Under the pieces are notes generated by a model, which had not been told where the DNA came from, searched no databases, and saw only the letters and a program-made list of their open reading frames with translations. DNA of 64,000 nt. Source: Pseudomonas iranensis (lineage in GTDB: Bacteria > Pseudomonadota > Gammaproteobacteria > Pseudomonadales > Pseudomonadaceae). Of the stretch, positions 1-8,924 are shown one piece after another. Each line of letters starts with the position of its first letter. Within the stretch, counting starts at the first letter, position 1. The stretch is taken from the NCBI RefSeq assembly GCF_014268585.2, contig NZ_CP077092.1, positions 62,001 through 126,000 on the forward strand, given 5' to 3'. Position numbers and translations under genes: made by a program.

Positions 1-136
1 GCTAGGGAGCGAATATATATTTTTCATTGATTCACGCTTTCAGGCATTGAACTTCGCAAAGCGGGTTGCGAGATGCTTGGGGCGTTCATTTATCCGCCGC
101 TTCATTTGTTACCCTCTTTGCCAATGCTCGACGACA
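1..136. other. left edge, no complete gene
   Basis: AT-rich stretch left of the last gene of the vgrG cassette. An ATG on the minus strand at 25-27 opens a frame (MKNIYSLPS) that leaves the window, and could be the start of the next cassette gene. Its ribosome-binding site is weak and only nine residues are visible, so nothing more can be said. Confidence 0.3.
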
Positions 137-910
137 TCAACATCCACCCGCATCGCCACACAAGATCCATCCGCGTATTTCTTTGCCTTTCGGTGTTTTA
201 AACATAATCGAAAGCCAGCCAGCCTCAACAGCCTCCTGCTCAACCCTATCCCCGGAAACCAAATACATACGAGTGACATCGTCAAAAACTGGAGAGCTAT
301 AAATTGTAGCTTTTTTATTTATTGTCAGCTGAACCGGCACACCTTCATTCCATTTAGAAAACGCTGGAGTCGCAAGTTTATTACTAACAGACAATTGATC
401 CTTGTAAGGAAATTCATACATTAGATTCTGGTAATCGTCTGCCAATATATCGCCACCCTCACCAAAATATTTGGAGACTCGCTCATCCCTTGAATAACCA
501 CTCTCGCTCTTTTTGTAAACATGCACGCTGTAATATTCACCAGAATATCTAACTCCGGTGTCTGAATGTATTCCCACACTGTGTATTACAAAAAGCTCTT
601 TCTCGGAACTACCTTGAACATCAGAAAAAAATGCCGAGCGGACTTTTCCTGTGTCTGCCAAATACGGTAACTGCCCAACGAGCTTCTTAGATTTACTCAA
701 ACAATCAACATAGTTAACATCAATACCCACTTGATTGTTCGAATCTTCACTGCTCGCCTCATCCTCTATAGGAACGAGATCAAAAACAATCGCACCGTCT
801 TTTGTCGGGATCGAATGGTACACTTTACTCTCAGGGACCTCGCAAGCTAGCGAAGCCACCGAAGACAGGCAAAATGAAACTAACAATGAAAATTTACATA
901 AGCGCTTCAT
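137..910 (-). CDS. secreted SH3-like protein, candidate T6SS immunity protein
   Basis: A 257-residue protein with a signal peptide (MKRLCKFSLLVSFCLSSVASLA, then Cys23), so it is exported. No known family is recognised in the middle part. The last 65 residues look like a bacterial SH3 domain, with KATIYSSP, a GDRVE turn and a GWILCG ending. It overlaps the stop codon of the large upstream effector by four bases (ATGA at 907-910), so the two are translationally coupled. A periplasmic protein coupled to a peptidoglycan-degrading effector is most simply an immunity protein. That role is inferred from position and export only. The gene is clearly more AT-rich than the T6SS core genes. The Sel1 protein at 4108-5127 is the rival candidate. 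Confidence 0.7.
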   Translation of the reverse strand: MKRLCKFSLLVSFCLSSVASLACEVPESKVYHSIPTKDGAIVFDLVPIEDEASSEDSNNQVGIDVNYVDCLSKSKKLVGQLPYLADTGKVRSAFFSDVQGSSEKELFVIHSVGIHSDTGVRYSGEYYSVHVYKKSESGYSRDERVSKYFGEGGDILADDYQNLMYEFPYKDQLSVSNKLATPAFSKWNEGVPVQLTINKKATIYSSPVFDDVTRMYLVSGDRVEQEAVEAGWLSIMFKTPKGKEIRGWILCGDAGGC

Positions 911-3900
911 AACGAACAGCCCCCGAACACAACCTTGAATTTCTCAGCAACTTCTTTAGTAAACTTCTCTCGCTGATCAAGTTCTTTCAGCCCAGAGTTG
1001 ATAATCCTAGTCACAGATTTAATCTTCGCATCTACATCAGGTGAACTTGCATCCGCAAGTGAACCAATACCTTTCGCCTTCCAAAACCATAGACCAGACT
1101 CTAATGCAACCCTCATATTGTCCTGTACCAGGTTCGGATTAGCATCGATATTCACACCTATCGCTACAGCACATTCACGATAGTTAGCATAGTGGGTCAA
1201 ATGAAGAAGGCCTCTCCCCCTATAGTCGTTATGAGGGTACTGATTGCTACCAAAGCTATGTTTACCATACGCTGGATCGTTTGCAATCAGATGCTGATCT
1301 ATATACTCAAGCTTCTCTTCTCTGGTTAGTGACATCCCCAGCCTTGCAAAACCATCATTAATAGCGGTTGGCGCCATTCTATATAGTTTCTCGGCTGTGT
1401 AGCTACGACGAGTGTAATTTAAACTTTCCCTAAACGCAGAAAATTGAAAAGTCTCGTGCTTACCCTGCCCCATTATATGAAATACCTGAGCACAGGTATT
1501 TACTCCATACTTAGGGAAAAGCTCGTTCGCCACCATGACAAACTCACTTACAAAAGTATCCGTTACGGAGGATGGACAAATACTCCGCATCAATGCATTT
1601 GTTAATGCTATATTACTGCCACACTTTTTGCAGACATTACTCCCGGACGATGGCATCATATTCCCAATGAGCGCGATTGGATGAAAATGCCATACAACTC
1701 CATCGCCTACCCCTTTAGATTGTATAGCTGGATCATCCCAAAATATTAAACTATCTATTCGTTCTTTTTCGTGCTTTAGAACAGATGGATAATTTTCTAG
1801 CATCGTGTCCAGCCGCGCCCATTTGGCAGAGTCCGACTTGGATTTCCACTCCGTAGGGTGATATGCAATTAGCTTTGACCAGTGATCTCTTAAATCCAGA
1901 TTCTTAAGTGCAATCGGAAAATCCTCGGGAGTAACTTTTTGATCATTATTACCAAATCGATCCAAGCCCCTATATAAGTTCTGGAAGAACTCTGGCATAT
2001 CATCAGGATCCAGAAAACCATCAGAATTTGAATTTAATTCCTTAACGATGCGAAAGCCTAGTTTTTCCCAGTCATGCTGACTAAGAAGCTCCGCGCCTTC
2101 TTTTTTGAGCAAACCTGATTTGCTCTCTGTATTATCAAATACGGTTACCTCATACCACTCTTCAGCGTCCTTATAGAGAACAGTTTTCCCGAGCTCTACA
2201 AATTTCTCATTCGAGATTGTCACGCTTTCGGTTACAGGAGGCTTACCTTTTAAGGTCGTATTTGCTGGCAAGTGTAAGTATTGCTTCCCTTGCTTCAAAG
2301 TTGCTTTATTTTTCAGAAAATCCTCAATTCTCGGATCTGCCGAAAAAATTTCAACGTGAACTTGATAATTTCTCGAAACCCCTCCATCAGGACCTGCTAA
2401 TGTTTCATTCAAACCAAGAAAACCGATTATGTCACCTGCCTTAATTGCCGTGTCCATCGGCACAACCTTATCAAACTCCGTAGGAACCAACCCCAGCAAT
2501 TGAACATAAGGCTTTTCAACACAAGCCCAAAAAGTTGCTGGGACAGGAGTAGAATGGCTTTTCAAACCGGTTGTAGCACTGGAAATACTTGGCACGAAGG
2601 AACATTCCGCCATTTTGTAAAGTTTAGAACCAATCTTCAGGTTAAAAACTTTTCCACTATCAAATTCTATTACGCTATTTGTACAAAGTACTAAATCTTC
2701 GTTTTGCCCCAGACTATTTACCTGTCTCATTGCAGCCCCAGCTACAGCGCCGTTACTCTGGGGTGAGGGGGCTACCCTTAAGGTAAGCCCAGAGCCGGAA
2801 ACTATCGCTCTGACCTTGCCCTTCCAATAATCTGGCTTCTTCCGCTCCGGTGCAGTTATTGCTTTCCAGCTCGCACTGCCATCACCTCTTGGGTATGCAA
2901 CACCGTTTTGCTTGTAGGCGAACCAGAAATCCTGTCCTGGCGTGCGTCCACCTACTGTACCTTTAATTAGTTTGCCTTTCGCGTGGATGTGATCAGAGTG
3001 CTCTTCAAGTATTTCAATTTCAGTTCCAGCAGAAATCGAACCATATTCGATGCAGCCAGTTGCGCCAGCAACATCGCTTCGAGCTTTAAACCCACTTGCG
3101 ATCATCTTTATTTTTTGAGGGCCCGTCTGTTCCGGTTCATCCGCGTACCTCTGATATGGCAGCAAATGCATATACAGGCTATAAAATACGAGTTCATTAC
3201 TAGTATTGGGCACGACCTCTTTATTAGGTGGTGATTTATAGTCGTGCTTGACAAGGCAGAATGAATTTGAGTACTCCAATTCCTCTGTAGCACTCGAACC
3301 TTCAAACTCCGTCTTTAAATAATCCTCATTCAATCGATAGGCTACGACGACACCATCTCCAATACAACGAATAGGCTCATCTCTCACACACTGCGGAGCA
3401 GTCTTATGCGTGATATGAATACCGCCATGCCAAAATCCATGACTCCCAAGTAAAAAGTTACCTGCGCTTTCACTCTCAAGTGCTTTGAAGATTTCTTCAG
3501 CATCCTTAAATTGCGATCCATCCGCTTTTCTAAACGGGTACTGAAAGTTCATTAATGGTGTAGATTCTACCGGTGCAGGTGCAGGTGCAGGTGCAGGTGC
3601 AGGTGCAGGTGCAGGTGCGGATCCTTCCCCCGTCCGAGTCGACTCCTTAACCCTTAGAAACTTTGTAGGGACTGGCCAAAAATATGCTTTGCTATAGGCA
3701 CCAAACTTTGCAGTAGCTGGACCGGAGCTTTGCGCCCCAAAAAACTCACCATATTGAGAGTCCAGCGTACTATCATAGTGTTCTACGATACCCGTATGAT
3801 TTAGCGTTTTATTATCTCGATTAGAGATTACGTTAATCCAGAGTACGATATCTCCTCGCCTCACATTAGCAGGACTAATTACATCATAGTATTGAAGTGC

Positions 3901-4089
3901 GGCCGCACTATTTAGCCCCGCCGTGTTCTGGTAAGGAACTTGATATCCAGCACCTGTGAGCAACAGGTTTACCATATGAGAGCAATCGACGATTTTTTTG
4001 CCATTTTCTACGACAAAACCATCCCCACCTTCCTTATATCTATAGTTAGCACTCGTATAGTTACTTGATAAATCTAGTGGCTCTGTCAT
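907..4089 (-). CDS. multi-domain VgrG-linked T6SS peptidoglycan effector
   Basis: A 1060-residue protein. The start is taken at the ATG at 4089, which has AGGAAG a few bases upstream; an in-frame TTG at 4104 is the longer option. Domains in order: an NlpC/P60- or CHAP-like fold with Cys36 in DCSH and His98 in LNHTG; an Ala-Pro linker (158-173); an M23-like fold with HGGIH (221-225), YMHL (306-309) and VHVEI (577-581), split by SH3-like sequence; an acidic loop like an EF hand (about 686-697); a CKKC motif (820-823); and a GH19 chitinase/endolysin-like domain from about 845 with KHET (Glu879 as catalytic acid) and YRGRGLLHLT (956-965). In the M23 part the usual Asp ligand is His and the first His of HxH is Gln, so it may be degenerate. 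There is no signal peptide, as expected for cargo delivered by VgrG. The target is inferred to be peptidoglycan of a rival cell. Confidence 0.85.
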   Translation of the reverse strand: MTEPLDLSSNYTSANYRYKEGGDGFVVENGKKIVDCSHMVNLLLTGAGYQVPYQNTAGLNSAAALQYYDVISPANVRRGDIVLWINVISNRDNKTLNHTGIVEHYDSTLDSQYGEFFGAQSSGPATAKFGAYSKAYFWPVPTKFLRVKESTRTGEGSAPAPAPAPAPAPAPAPVESTPLMNFQYPFRKADGSQFKDAEEIFKALESESAGNFLLGSHGFWHGGIHITHKTAPQCVRDEPIRCIGDGVVVAYRLNEDYLKTEFEGSSATEELEYSNSFCLVKHDYKSPPNKEVVPNTSNELVFYSLYMHLLPYQRYADEPEQTGPQKIKMIASGFKARSDVAGATGCIEYGSISAGTEIEILEEHSDHIHAKGKLIKGTVGGRTPGQDFWFAYKQNGVAYPRGDGSASWKAITAPERKKPDYWKGKVRAIVSGSGLTLRVAPSPQSNGAVAGAAMRQVNSLGQNEDLVLCTNSVIEFDSGKVFNLKIGSKLYKMAECSFVPSISSATTGLKSHSTPVPATFWACVEKPYVQLLGLVPTEFDKVVPMDTAIKAGDIIGFLGLNETLAGPDGGVSRNYQVHVEIFSADPRIEDFLKNKATLKQGKQYLHLPANTTLKGKPPVTESVTISNEKFVELGKTVLYKDAEEWYEVTVFDNTESKSGLLKKEGAELLSQHDWEKLGFRIVKELNSNSDGFLDPDDMPEFFQNLYRGLDRFGNNDQKVTPEDFPIALKNLDLRDHWSKLIAYHPTEWKSKSDSAKWARLDTMLENYPSVLKHEKERIDSLIFWDDPAIQSKGVGDGVVWHFHPIALIGNMMPSSGSNVCKKCGSNIALTNALMRSICPSSVTDTFVSEFVMVANELFPKYGVNTCAQVFHIMGQGKHETFQFSAFRESLNYTRRSYTAEKLYRMAPTAINDGFARLGMSLTREEKLEYIDQHLIANDPAYGKHSFGSNQYPHNDYRGRGLLHLTHYANYRECAVAIGVNIDANPNLVQDNMRVALESGLWFWKAKGIGSLADASSPDVDAKIKSVTRIINSGLKELDQREKFTKEVAEKFKVVFGGCSL
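3572..3619. repeat. GGTGCA hexanucleotide tandem repeat in effector gene
   Basis: Seven perfect copies of GGTGCA (3572-3613) and an eighth ending in G. On the coding strand it gives alternating Ala-Pro. The unit is six bases, so gain or loss of copies would change linker length by two residues without shifting frame. Confidence 0.95.
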
Positions 4090-4107
4090 TTCTGCTTCCT
4101 GCAATAA

Positions 4108-5127
4108 TCAGTAGCAATAGCTGGCTTTAGTAATTTCAGCGGTCTGTTTATTTAGACGTTCCAAATGTGCGATAGACCCTTTGCTGCCTTTTTTGGCAGC
4201 CACTTGGTAGCACGCAACCGCCCGGGACATGTCCTTCGTTACCAGCTCTCCAGTTTCAAAGGCACGCCCGAGTGCATTTATCGCAAAAGCACTTCCCATA
4301 CGGGCCGCTTGCGTCAGCGCTTCCTCAGCCTGTGCTGGATGCTGGCAAGGGCCATTGGAGGAAATATTGTTTCCATCGCAATAGAACAACGAGAGGCTCA
4401 TCGCCCCCTCAGGCAGAGTGGTCGCTGCTGCCTTGAATAGCTGCTCAACCTTCTCCGTTTGCAACTGCGGAGCCATTCCGGAAAGACTCAAGCTTGCTGC
4501 ATTCAAACTAGCCTGGGGATCGCCGGAAGCGGCTGCGCATAGATAGTTTTCCAAGGAAGCTTCAAACAACTCACCTGTGAGTCGGTACTGCTCCAGCCCC
4601 CCTAGACCTCTAAAGGCCTCTGCACGTTGAAAGCAAAAATTCTCTGCCTCGCTCATGCGGGGCTTGCTCGTCTCTACGAGATCTTTCTCACTGATCGACC
4701 AATCTTCAACCCCCTCAAGCACCCAACACGCTTGGAGAGAAAAGTTAAAAATCTTGATGTTGCTATTACCTGCTCGCTTATCCACTACGTTGAAATGATT
4801 ATCGTCAATCGCCTCAACCTCTACGCCTTCAGTCTTGTCCGCGCCTACAGGCGCCATCAACGGAAACGCTAAATTGGTGCTAGTAAGCCCCATCGTTTGA
4901 GGCTCAAAAACCCCATGATCTCCCACCGGTTTCAAAACCAGCGACTTCACCGTCATTGCAGTCCACCGCTGCTGAGTTTCGGCATTCGCAGAAAACGCTG
5001 GCAGAAACTGGGAAAAGTCCTCGGACGGACATTCATCCGCATAAGCGCTGCCATGAAACAGGCTCAACAGCGACGCGGTGAAAACCGCCATCGTGATGCC
5101 ATTGCTCTTCTTCAAAACACCATTCAT
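4108..5127 (-). CDS. Sel1-repeat periplasmic protein, candidate immunity or accessory protein
   Basis: A 339-residue protein with a signal peptide (cleavage likely after HGSAYA). The first half is unrecognised. The second half has tetratricopeptide-like Sel1 repeats (ASGDPQASLNAASLSLSG, and the C-terminal AFETGELVTKDMSRAVACY). Sel1 proteins often occur beside T6SS effectors as periplasmic immunity proteins, which fits its place between vgrG and the effector. The start is chosen at the ATG at 5127, preceded by GAGTG; a GTG at 5136 overlapping the vgrG stop (GTGA) would add three residues. Whether it or the SH3-like protein at 137-910 neutralises the effector cannot be told from sequence. Confidence 0.75.
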   Translation of the reverse strand: MNGVLKKSNGITMAVFTASLLSLFHGSAYADECPSEDFSQFLPAFSANAETQQRWTAMTVKSLVLKPVGDHGVFEPQTMGLTSTNLAFPLMAPVGADKTEGVEVEAIDDNHFNVVDKRAGNSNIKIFNFSLQACWVLEGVEDWSISEKDLVETSKPRMSEAENFCFQRAEAFRGLGGLEQYRLTGELFEASLENYLCAAASGDPQASLNAASLSLSGMAPQLQTEKVEQLFKAAATTLPEGAMSLSLFYCDGNNISSNGPCQHPAQAEEALTQAARMGSAFAINALGRAFETGELVTKDMSRAVACYQVAAKKGSKGSIAHLERLNKQTAEITKASYCY

Positions 5128-5132
5128 GTCGA

Positions 5133-7169
5133 TCACTCAGAAAACACAAAAAAAGCCTTCGGCTTAACCTTCTCAGGCGGCGCATTCAACAACGCCTGAT
5201 CCATCAAACTCCCCGCCTTATCCTTATCCGCCGCCCCCGGCAGCACTGGCGGTTTAATCCCGATCCCCGTGCCGGACCCAGCCGAGCCACCCGCATTGAT
5301 CTTGATCACCGGCCCAACCACCGTAACCCCACCGCCATCAAGCTTGATAAAGCTCCCACCCCCAAGAATGGTCAGCTCTGTCCCCGCCTCAATAACGATC
5401 TTGTCCCCAGCCTTGAGGTGTATCTCTTTCCCCACGCTGGTCAGCTGCGCAGTCCCCAGCTTCACATGCTGGTTCTGCCCAATCGTCAGGTGATCATCCA
5501 GCTTCGCTTCAACCTTGCGGTCGGAAATCGTGGTGCGGTGTTCTTCAGCCTTCAGCTCGGTGTAGGTGTTCTTAACCACCGTGTCATGACGCTCATTCCC
5601 GACCCGAATCTTCTGGTCGTGCTCAACGTTCTCATCCCAGTCGCGCTGCGCATGAATGTAGATCTGCTCCGCACCTTTCTTGTCTTCAATGCGCAGTTCG
5701 TTATACCCACCGCCACCCGGGGAGCTGAGCGTTTTGAACACACTGCGGGTCTTGTTCGCAGGCAAGGCGTACGGCACCGGGTTTTCCTTGTGGTACAGGC
5801 AGCCGGTTACCAGCGGTTGATCGGGGTCGCCTTCGAGGAAGGTGACGAGGACTTCCATGCCGATGCGCGGGATGCTGATGGCGCCGTAGCGGTCGCCGGC
5901 CCAGGAGCTGGAGACGCGTAGCCAGCAGCTGGTTTTGTCGTCGGCCAGGCCTTCGCGGTCCCAGTGGAACTGGACTTTGATGCGGCCGTATTGGTCGCAG
6001 TGGATTTCTTCGCCTTTGGGGCCGGTGACCATGGCGGTCTGGCTGCCGAGCACGCGTGGTTTCGGGTGTTCGAGGGCCGGGCGGTAGAACACGTCCCACG
6101 GGGTGGCGAGGAAGGTGTTGCGGTAGCCCTGGTGGAAGTCGTCCTTGTTGTCGGTGGTGTCGCTGGTCACGCCTTCTTCGAGGACTTGCGGTTGTTTGCC
6201 TTCGTGGAAGATTTCGGTGAGCAGCCAGAGGTCGTTCCACTCGCTGCGCGGGTGGTCGGACATTTCCATGAAGTGGCCGCTGACCAGTTTGGTCTGGTCG
6301 CCGCGACCTTCGGCCTGGCGGTAGTCGGCGCGGTGGCGTTCGAGGGCGCGCTGGCTGAGGAACTTGCCGCGCGCGCGGTCGATGAAGCGGCCGGGGTAGT
6401 CGTAGTCTTCGAGATCTGGCTCAGTGCTCTCGCCGTCCGGTTTGTACGCAGCTTCCATTCGCAGGCGCGGTTTTTCGAAATCGTAGTCGCGGCGCGTGGT
6501 GCGCGTGGTGCGGGTTTCCAGGCGCAGTTTGAAGGCTTTGATCACCGGCTCGTCGGCGACCATGCCGCTGCCCTGCACGTACGCAGTCGGCTGGCCGAGG
6601 TCGGGGAACACGGTCTGGTCGTCGCCGAACACCAGCAGGTGCGCTTTTTCGCTGTGCTGGAAGTGGTAGTGGATGCCTTCCTCTTCGCACAGACGCTGGA
6701 CGAAATGCAGGTCGGTTTCGTCGTACTGCACGCAGTAGTCACGATCCGGGCACGGCTGGCTGAGCTGGAAGCTGTAGGCGTTGCTCTTGATGCCGTGCTC
6801 TTCGAGGATCAGCGCGATGATTTTCGGCGCCGACATCTGCTGGTAGATGCGCTGGTTGGTGCGGTGATGCAGGTATTGCAGTTGCGGCACGATCGAGACT
6901 TTGTAGCGGGTCAGGCGCTTGCCGGCATCGCCCTGGGCGACGCGGTAGATCTGCCCGTGAATGCCCGAGCCCTGTGGATCGAACGCGAGAAACGCCTGCT
7001 TGTGCAGCAGTTGTTCGAGGTCCAGATCGGGGTTTTCGCTGACCAGTTCGAGGTCGAAGCGATACGCCTGGCTGATGCCTTCGGTGCCGGTGAACGACAG
7101 CACTTGCAGGTCGCCGACGTAGTCTTCGACCTTGAGGCTGAAGTGGGTTTCGTTAGCTGAGTTGAACAT
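5133..7169 (-). CDS. vgrG: type VI secretion tip protein VgrG (TssI)
   Basis: A 678-residue spike protein that forms the trimeric tip of the T6SS tube. The N-terminal gp27-like part (FTGTEGISQAYRFDLEL, then CVQYDETDLHFVQRL) is followed by the gp5-like OB fold (DQYGRIKVQFHWDREG), then repeats that build the beta-helix needle (about 480-610). The C-terminal tail after the helix is short and unrecognised, with no enzymatic domain, so toxicity must come from the separate cargo gene downstream. The ATG at 7169 follows a good GGGAG site. It lies 28 bases after the kinase gene and starts the cargo cassette. The 3' end is less GC-rich than the rest, marking the change into AT-rich cargo genes. Confidence 0.97.
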   Translation of the reverse strand: MFNSANETHFSLKVEDYVGDLQVLSFTGTEGISQAYRFDLELVSENPDLDLEQLLHKQAFLAFDPQGSGIHGQIYRVAQGDAGKRLTRYKVSIVPQLQYLHHRTNQRIYQQMSAPKIIALILEEHGIKSNAYSFQLSQPCPDRDYCVQYDETDLHFVQRLCEEEGIHYHFQHSEKAHLLVFGDDQTVFPDLGQPTAYVQGSGMVADEPVIKAFKLRLETRTTRTTRRDYDFEKPRLRMEAAYKPDGESTEPDLEDYDYPGRFIDRARGKFLSQRALERHRADYRQAEGRGDQTKLVSGHFMEMSDHPRSEWNDLWLLTEIFHEGKQPQVLEEGVTSDTTDNKDDFHQGYRNTFLATPWDVFYRPALEHPKPRVLGSQTAMVTGPKGEEIHCDQYGRIKVQFHWDREGLADDKTSCWLRVSSSWAGDRYGAISIPRIGMEVLVTFLEGDPDQPLVTGCLYHKENPVPYALPANKTRSVFKTLSSPGGGGYNELRIEDKKGAEQIYIHAQRDWDENVEHDQKIRVGNERHDTVVKNTYTELKAEEHRTTISDRKVEAKLDDHLTIGQNQHVKLGTAQLTSVGKEIHLKAGDKIVIEAGTELTILGGGSFIKLDGGGVTVVGPVIKINAGGSAGSGTGIGIKPPVLPGAADKDKAGSLMDQALLNAPPEKVKPKAFFVFSE

Positions 7170-7197
7170 CGTGTGCTCCCTGTTCGAATGTCATCCG

Positions 7198-8199
7198 TTA
7201 CGCCCGAAGTCGCAGACGTTGCAGCCAGGACGAAGTGGCGCCCAAGGCGTCACGCAATTGTTGGGCAGTGATGGTGCGTTCTGCCGGGTTGAAGCTCAGC
7301 GCGGTTCGCAGCGCGTGCCAGCCGTGCTGGGGTAGATTCGCTGGGGCGCGCAGCTCGCGCTCCAGGTGCTCGTCGCGGGCCTGGGTCGAGGGTAAGCGGC
7401 GGAACGGGTGTTTGCCGCCCGCCAGTTCGTAGATGACGCAGGCCACGCCGTACACGTCCGCGCTGGCCGACAACGGTTGGCCCTCAAGCAGTTCGGGGGC
7501 GGCGTAGCCCGGGGTCCAGGCGTTGAAGCGCTCGCGGCTCAGGTGCGGCAGGCCGGGCAAGATGCCCTCCTCTGCCTGCCCCAGACCGAAGTCGAACAGG
7601 CGCAGGCCGTCTTCGCTGAGCATGACGTTGCTCGGCTTCAGATCACCGTGCAGCACGCCGCGACGGTGGGCGTAGGCCAGCGTGTCGAGCAGCGGCAGGA
7701 CGATGTCGCGCAGTTCTTTCCACGGCAGGCCGAGAGGCCGCTCGCAGAGCAATTTGTCCAGGGTCAGGCCACGCATGTATTCCATGGTGATAAAGGCCCG
7801 CTGGCAGTCGGTGTCGACTTCAAAGGTGTGCGCACGCACGACATTGTCGTGGCGCAGACGCCGGGTCAGGGCGAACTCGCTGTAGAGCAAGGCACTGGCG
7901 TCCGGCGATTCGGCAAATTCTTCGCTGAGGATTTTCAGCGCAATGTAAGGGTCGGGATCGCCGAACTGCTCATGCAGCAGATCCCGCGCCCGGTAAACGG
8001 CGCCCATGCCACCGGCCCCGAGCAGACGCTCGAGGTGGTAGCGACCGGCGAGTACATCCGGCAGCGCACCGATGCTGGCCTTGGTCGGCGCCAGCAACGG
8101 TTCGGCCTTGTTGCCCTTGGCGAAGGCGAAGTAGGTCAGGTTGCTGGCCTGTTCTTCGCTGATCAGCAGGTCATCGATGGGCGATTCGAGTTCACTCAT
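7198..8199 (-). CDS. stk1: T6SS serine/threonine protein kinase (Stk1/PpkA-like)
   Basis: A 333-residue Hanks-type kinase. Visible motifs: Gly loop GAGGMGAVY (61-69), invariant Lys89 in ALKIL, catalytic loop HGDLKPSN with Asp186 (HGD in place of HRD), DFG (203-205) and APE (234-236). Unlike PpkA of the P. aeruginosa HSI-I system there is no membrane segment or periplasmic domain, so it should be cytoplasmic. This matches the short Stk1 of HSI-II clusters. It overlaps the phosphatase stop by four bases (ATGA), so kinase and phosphatase are made together. The likely substrate class is the FHA protein encoded upstream; that is known for related systems and inferred here. Confidence 0.93.
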   Translation of the reverse strand: MSELESPIDDLLISEEQASNLTYFAFAKGNKAEPLLAPTKASIGALPDVLAGRYHLERLLGAGGMGAVYRARDLLHEQFGDPDPYIALKILSEEFAESPDASALLYSEFALTRRLRHDNVVRAHTFEVDTDCQRAFITMEYMRGLTLDKLLCERPLGLPWKELRDIVLPLLDTLAYAHRRGVLHGDLKPSNVMLSEDGLRLFDFGLGQAEEGILPGLPHLSRERFNAWTPGYAAPELLEGQPLSASADVYGVACVIYELAGGKHPFRRLPSTQARDEHLERELRAPANLPQHGWHALRTALSFNPAERTITAQQLRDALGATSSWLQRLRLRA

Positions 8200-8924
8200 T
8201 GGCGGATCACCACGGCAGTCAGGTTGTCGCGCGCGGCGCCCCGCAGAGCGCCGTCGAACAAACGTTCCAGCGCCACGTGCGGCGCGCTGAGGCTGAGGGC
8301 GTTGCCGAGGGCATCGCTGCTCAGGCCCTGATACAAACCATCGCTGCAGAGCAAGAACACATCGCCCGGATAGACCTCGAGTTCAAGCACATCCAGGGTC
8401 AGTGTGTCGGCGGCGCCGACGGCTCGGGTGAGTGCCTGAGCCGCCGGGTGCGCTGCCGCCTGTTCGACGCTCATTTGCTGCTCGTCGATCAGCTGCTGTT
8501 GCAGCGAATGGTCCTTGGACAGCTGATACAGCCGCTGCCCGCGCCACATGTAGCATCGGCTGTCGCCGGCCCAGATGCAGGCCGCGCGATTGCCTTCCAC
8601 CAGCAGCGCGACGACGGTGCTGCCCATGATGCTGTCGTGACGCCCGGCAGTGACCGTCAACTCCTGGCCCAAGCGCCGGTTCAGCCAGTGCAGGCACTGG
8701 CGGATGGCTTTGAGGCGTTCGTCGAAGTCCTCGTGTTGCGGCAACTCAGCCAGGCTGGCGACGATCAACTGGCTGGCGATGTCGCCACCCTGATGACCGC
8801 CCATGCCGTCCGCGACCACCCACAGCCCGTGCTGCGGGGAGTCGAGGAAGGCATCTTCGTTGCGCGCCCGCACCTTGCCCGGGTCGGTACGCGCCGCGCT
8901 GCGCCAGGGACTGGCCACCAGCAT
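8196..8924 (-). CDS. stp1: T6SS PP2C-type protein phosphatase (Stp1)
   Basis: A 242-residue PP2C/PPM phosphatase opposing the adjacent kinase. Metal-binding motifs are intact: RARNEDAFL near the N terminus, VVADGMGGHQGGD (around 35-48), LLCSDGLYQGL (around 190) and C-terminal ARDNLTAVV. There is no membrane segment. The start codon overlaps the tssM stop by one base (TGATG). The pair corresponds to stp1-stk1 of P. aeruginosa HSI-II and to pppA-ppkA of other T6SSs, which control assembly after translation. Confidence 0.93.
   Translation of the reverse strand: MLVASPWRSAARTDPGKVRARNEDAFLDSPQHGLWVVADGMGGHQGGDIASQLIVASLAELPQHEDFDERLKAIRQCLHWLNRRLGQELTVTAGRHDSIMGSTVVALLVEGNRAACIWAGDSRCYMWRGQRLYQLSKDHSLQQQLIDEQQMSVEQAAAHPAAQALTRAVGAADTLTLDVLELEVYPGDVFLLCSDGLYQGLSSDALGNALSLSAPHVALERLFDGALRGAARDNLTAVVIRQ

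Noticed and set aside
5964..7160. Long open frame on the plus strand opposite vgrG (398 codons), and similar long opposite frames over tssM (9221-12523), clpV and pstC
   Set aside because: They are antisense to clearly functional genes, rich in Val/Ala/Gln/His/Arg as expected from the complement of high-GC codons, and have no recognisable domains.
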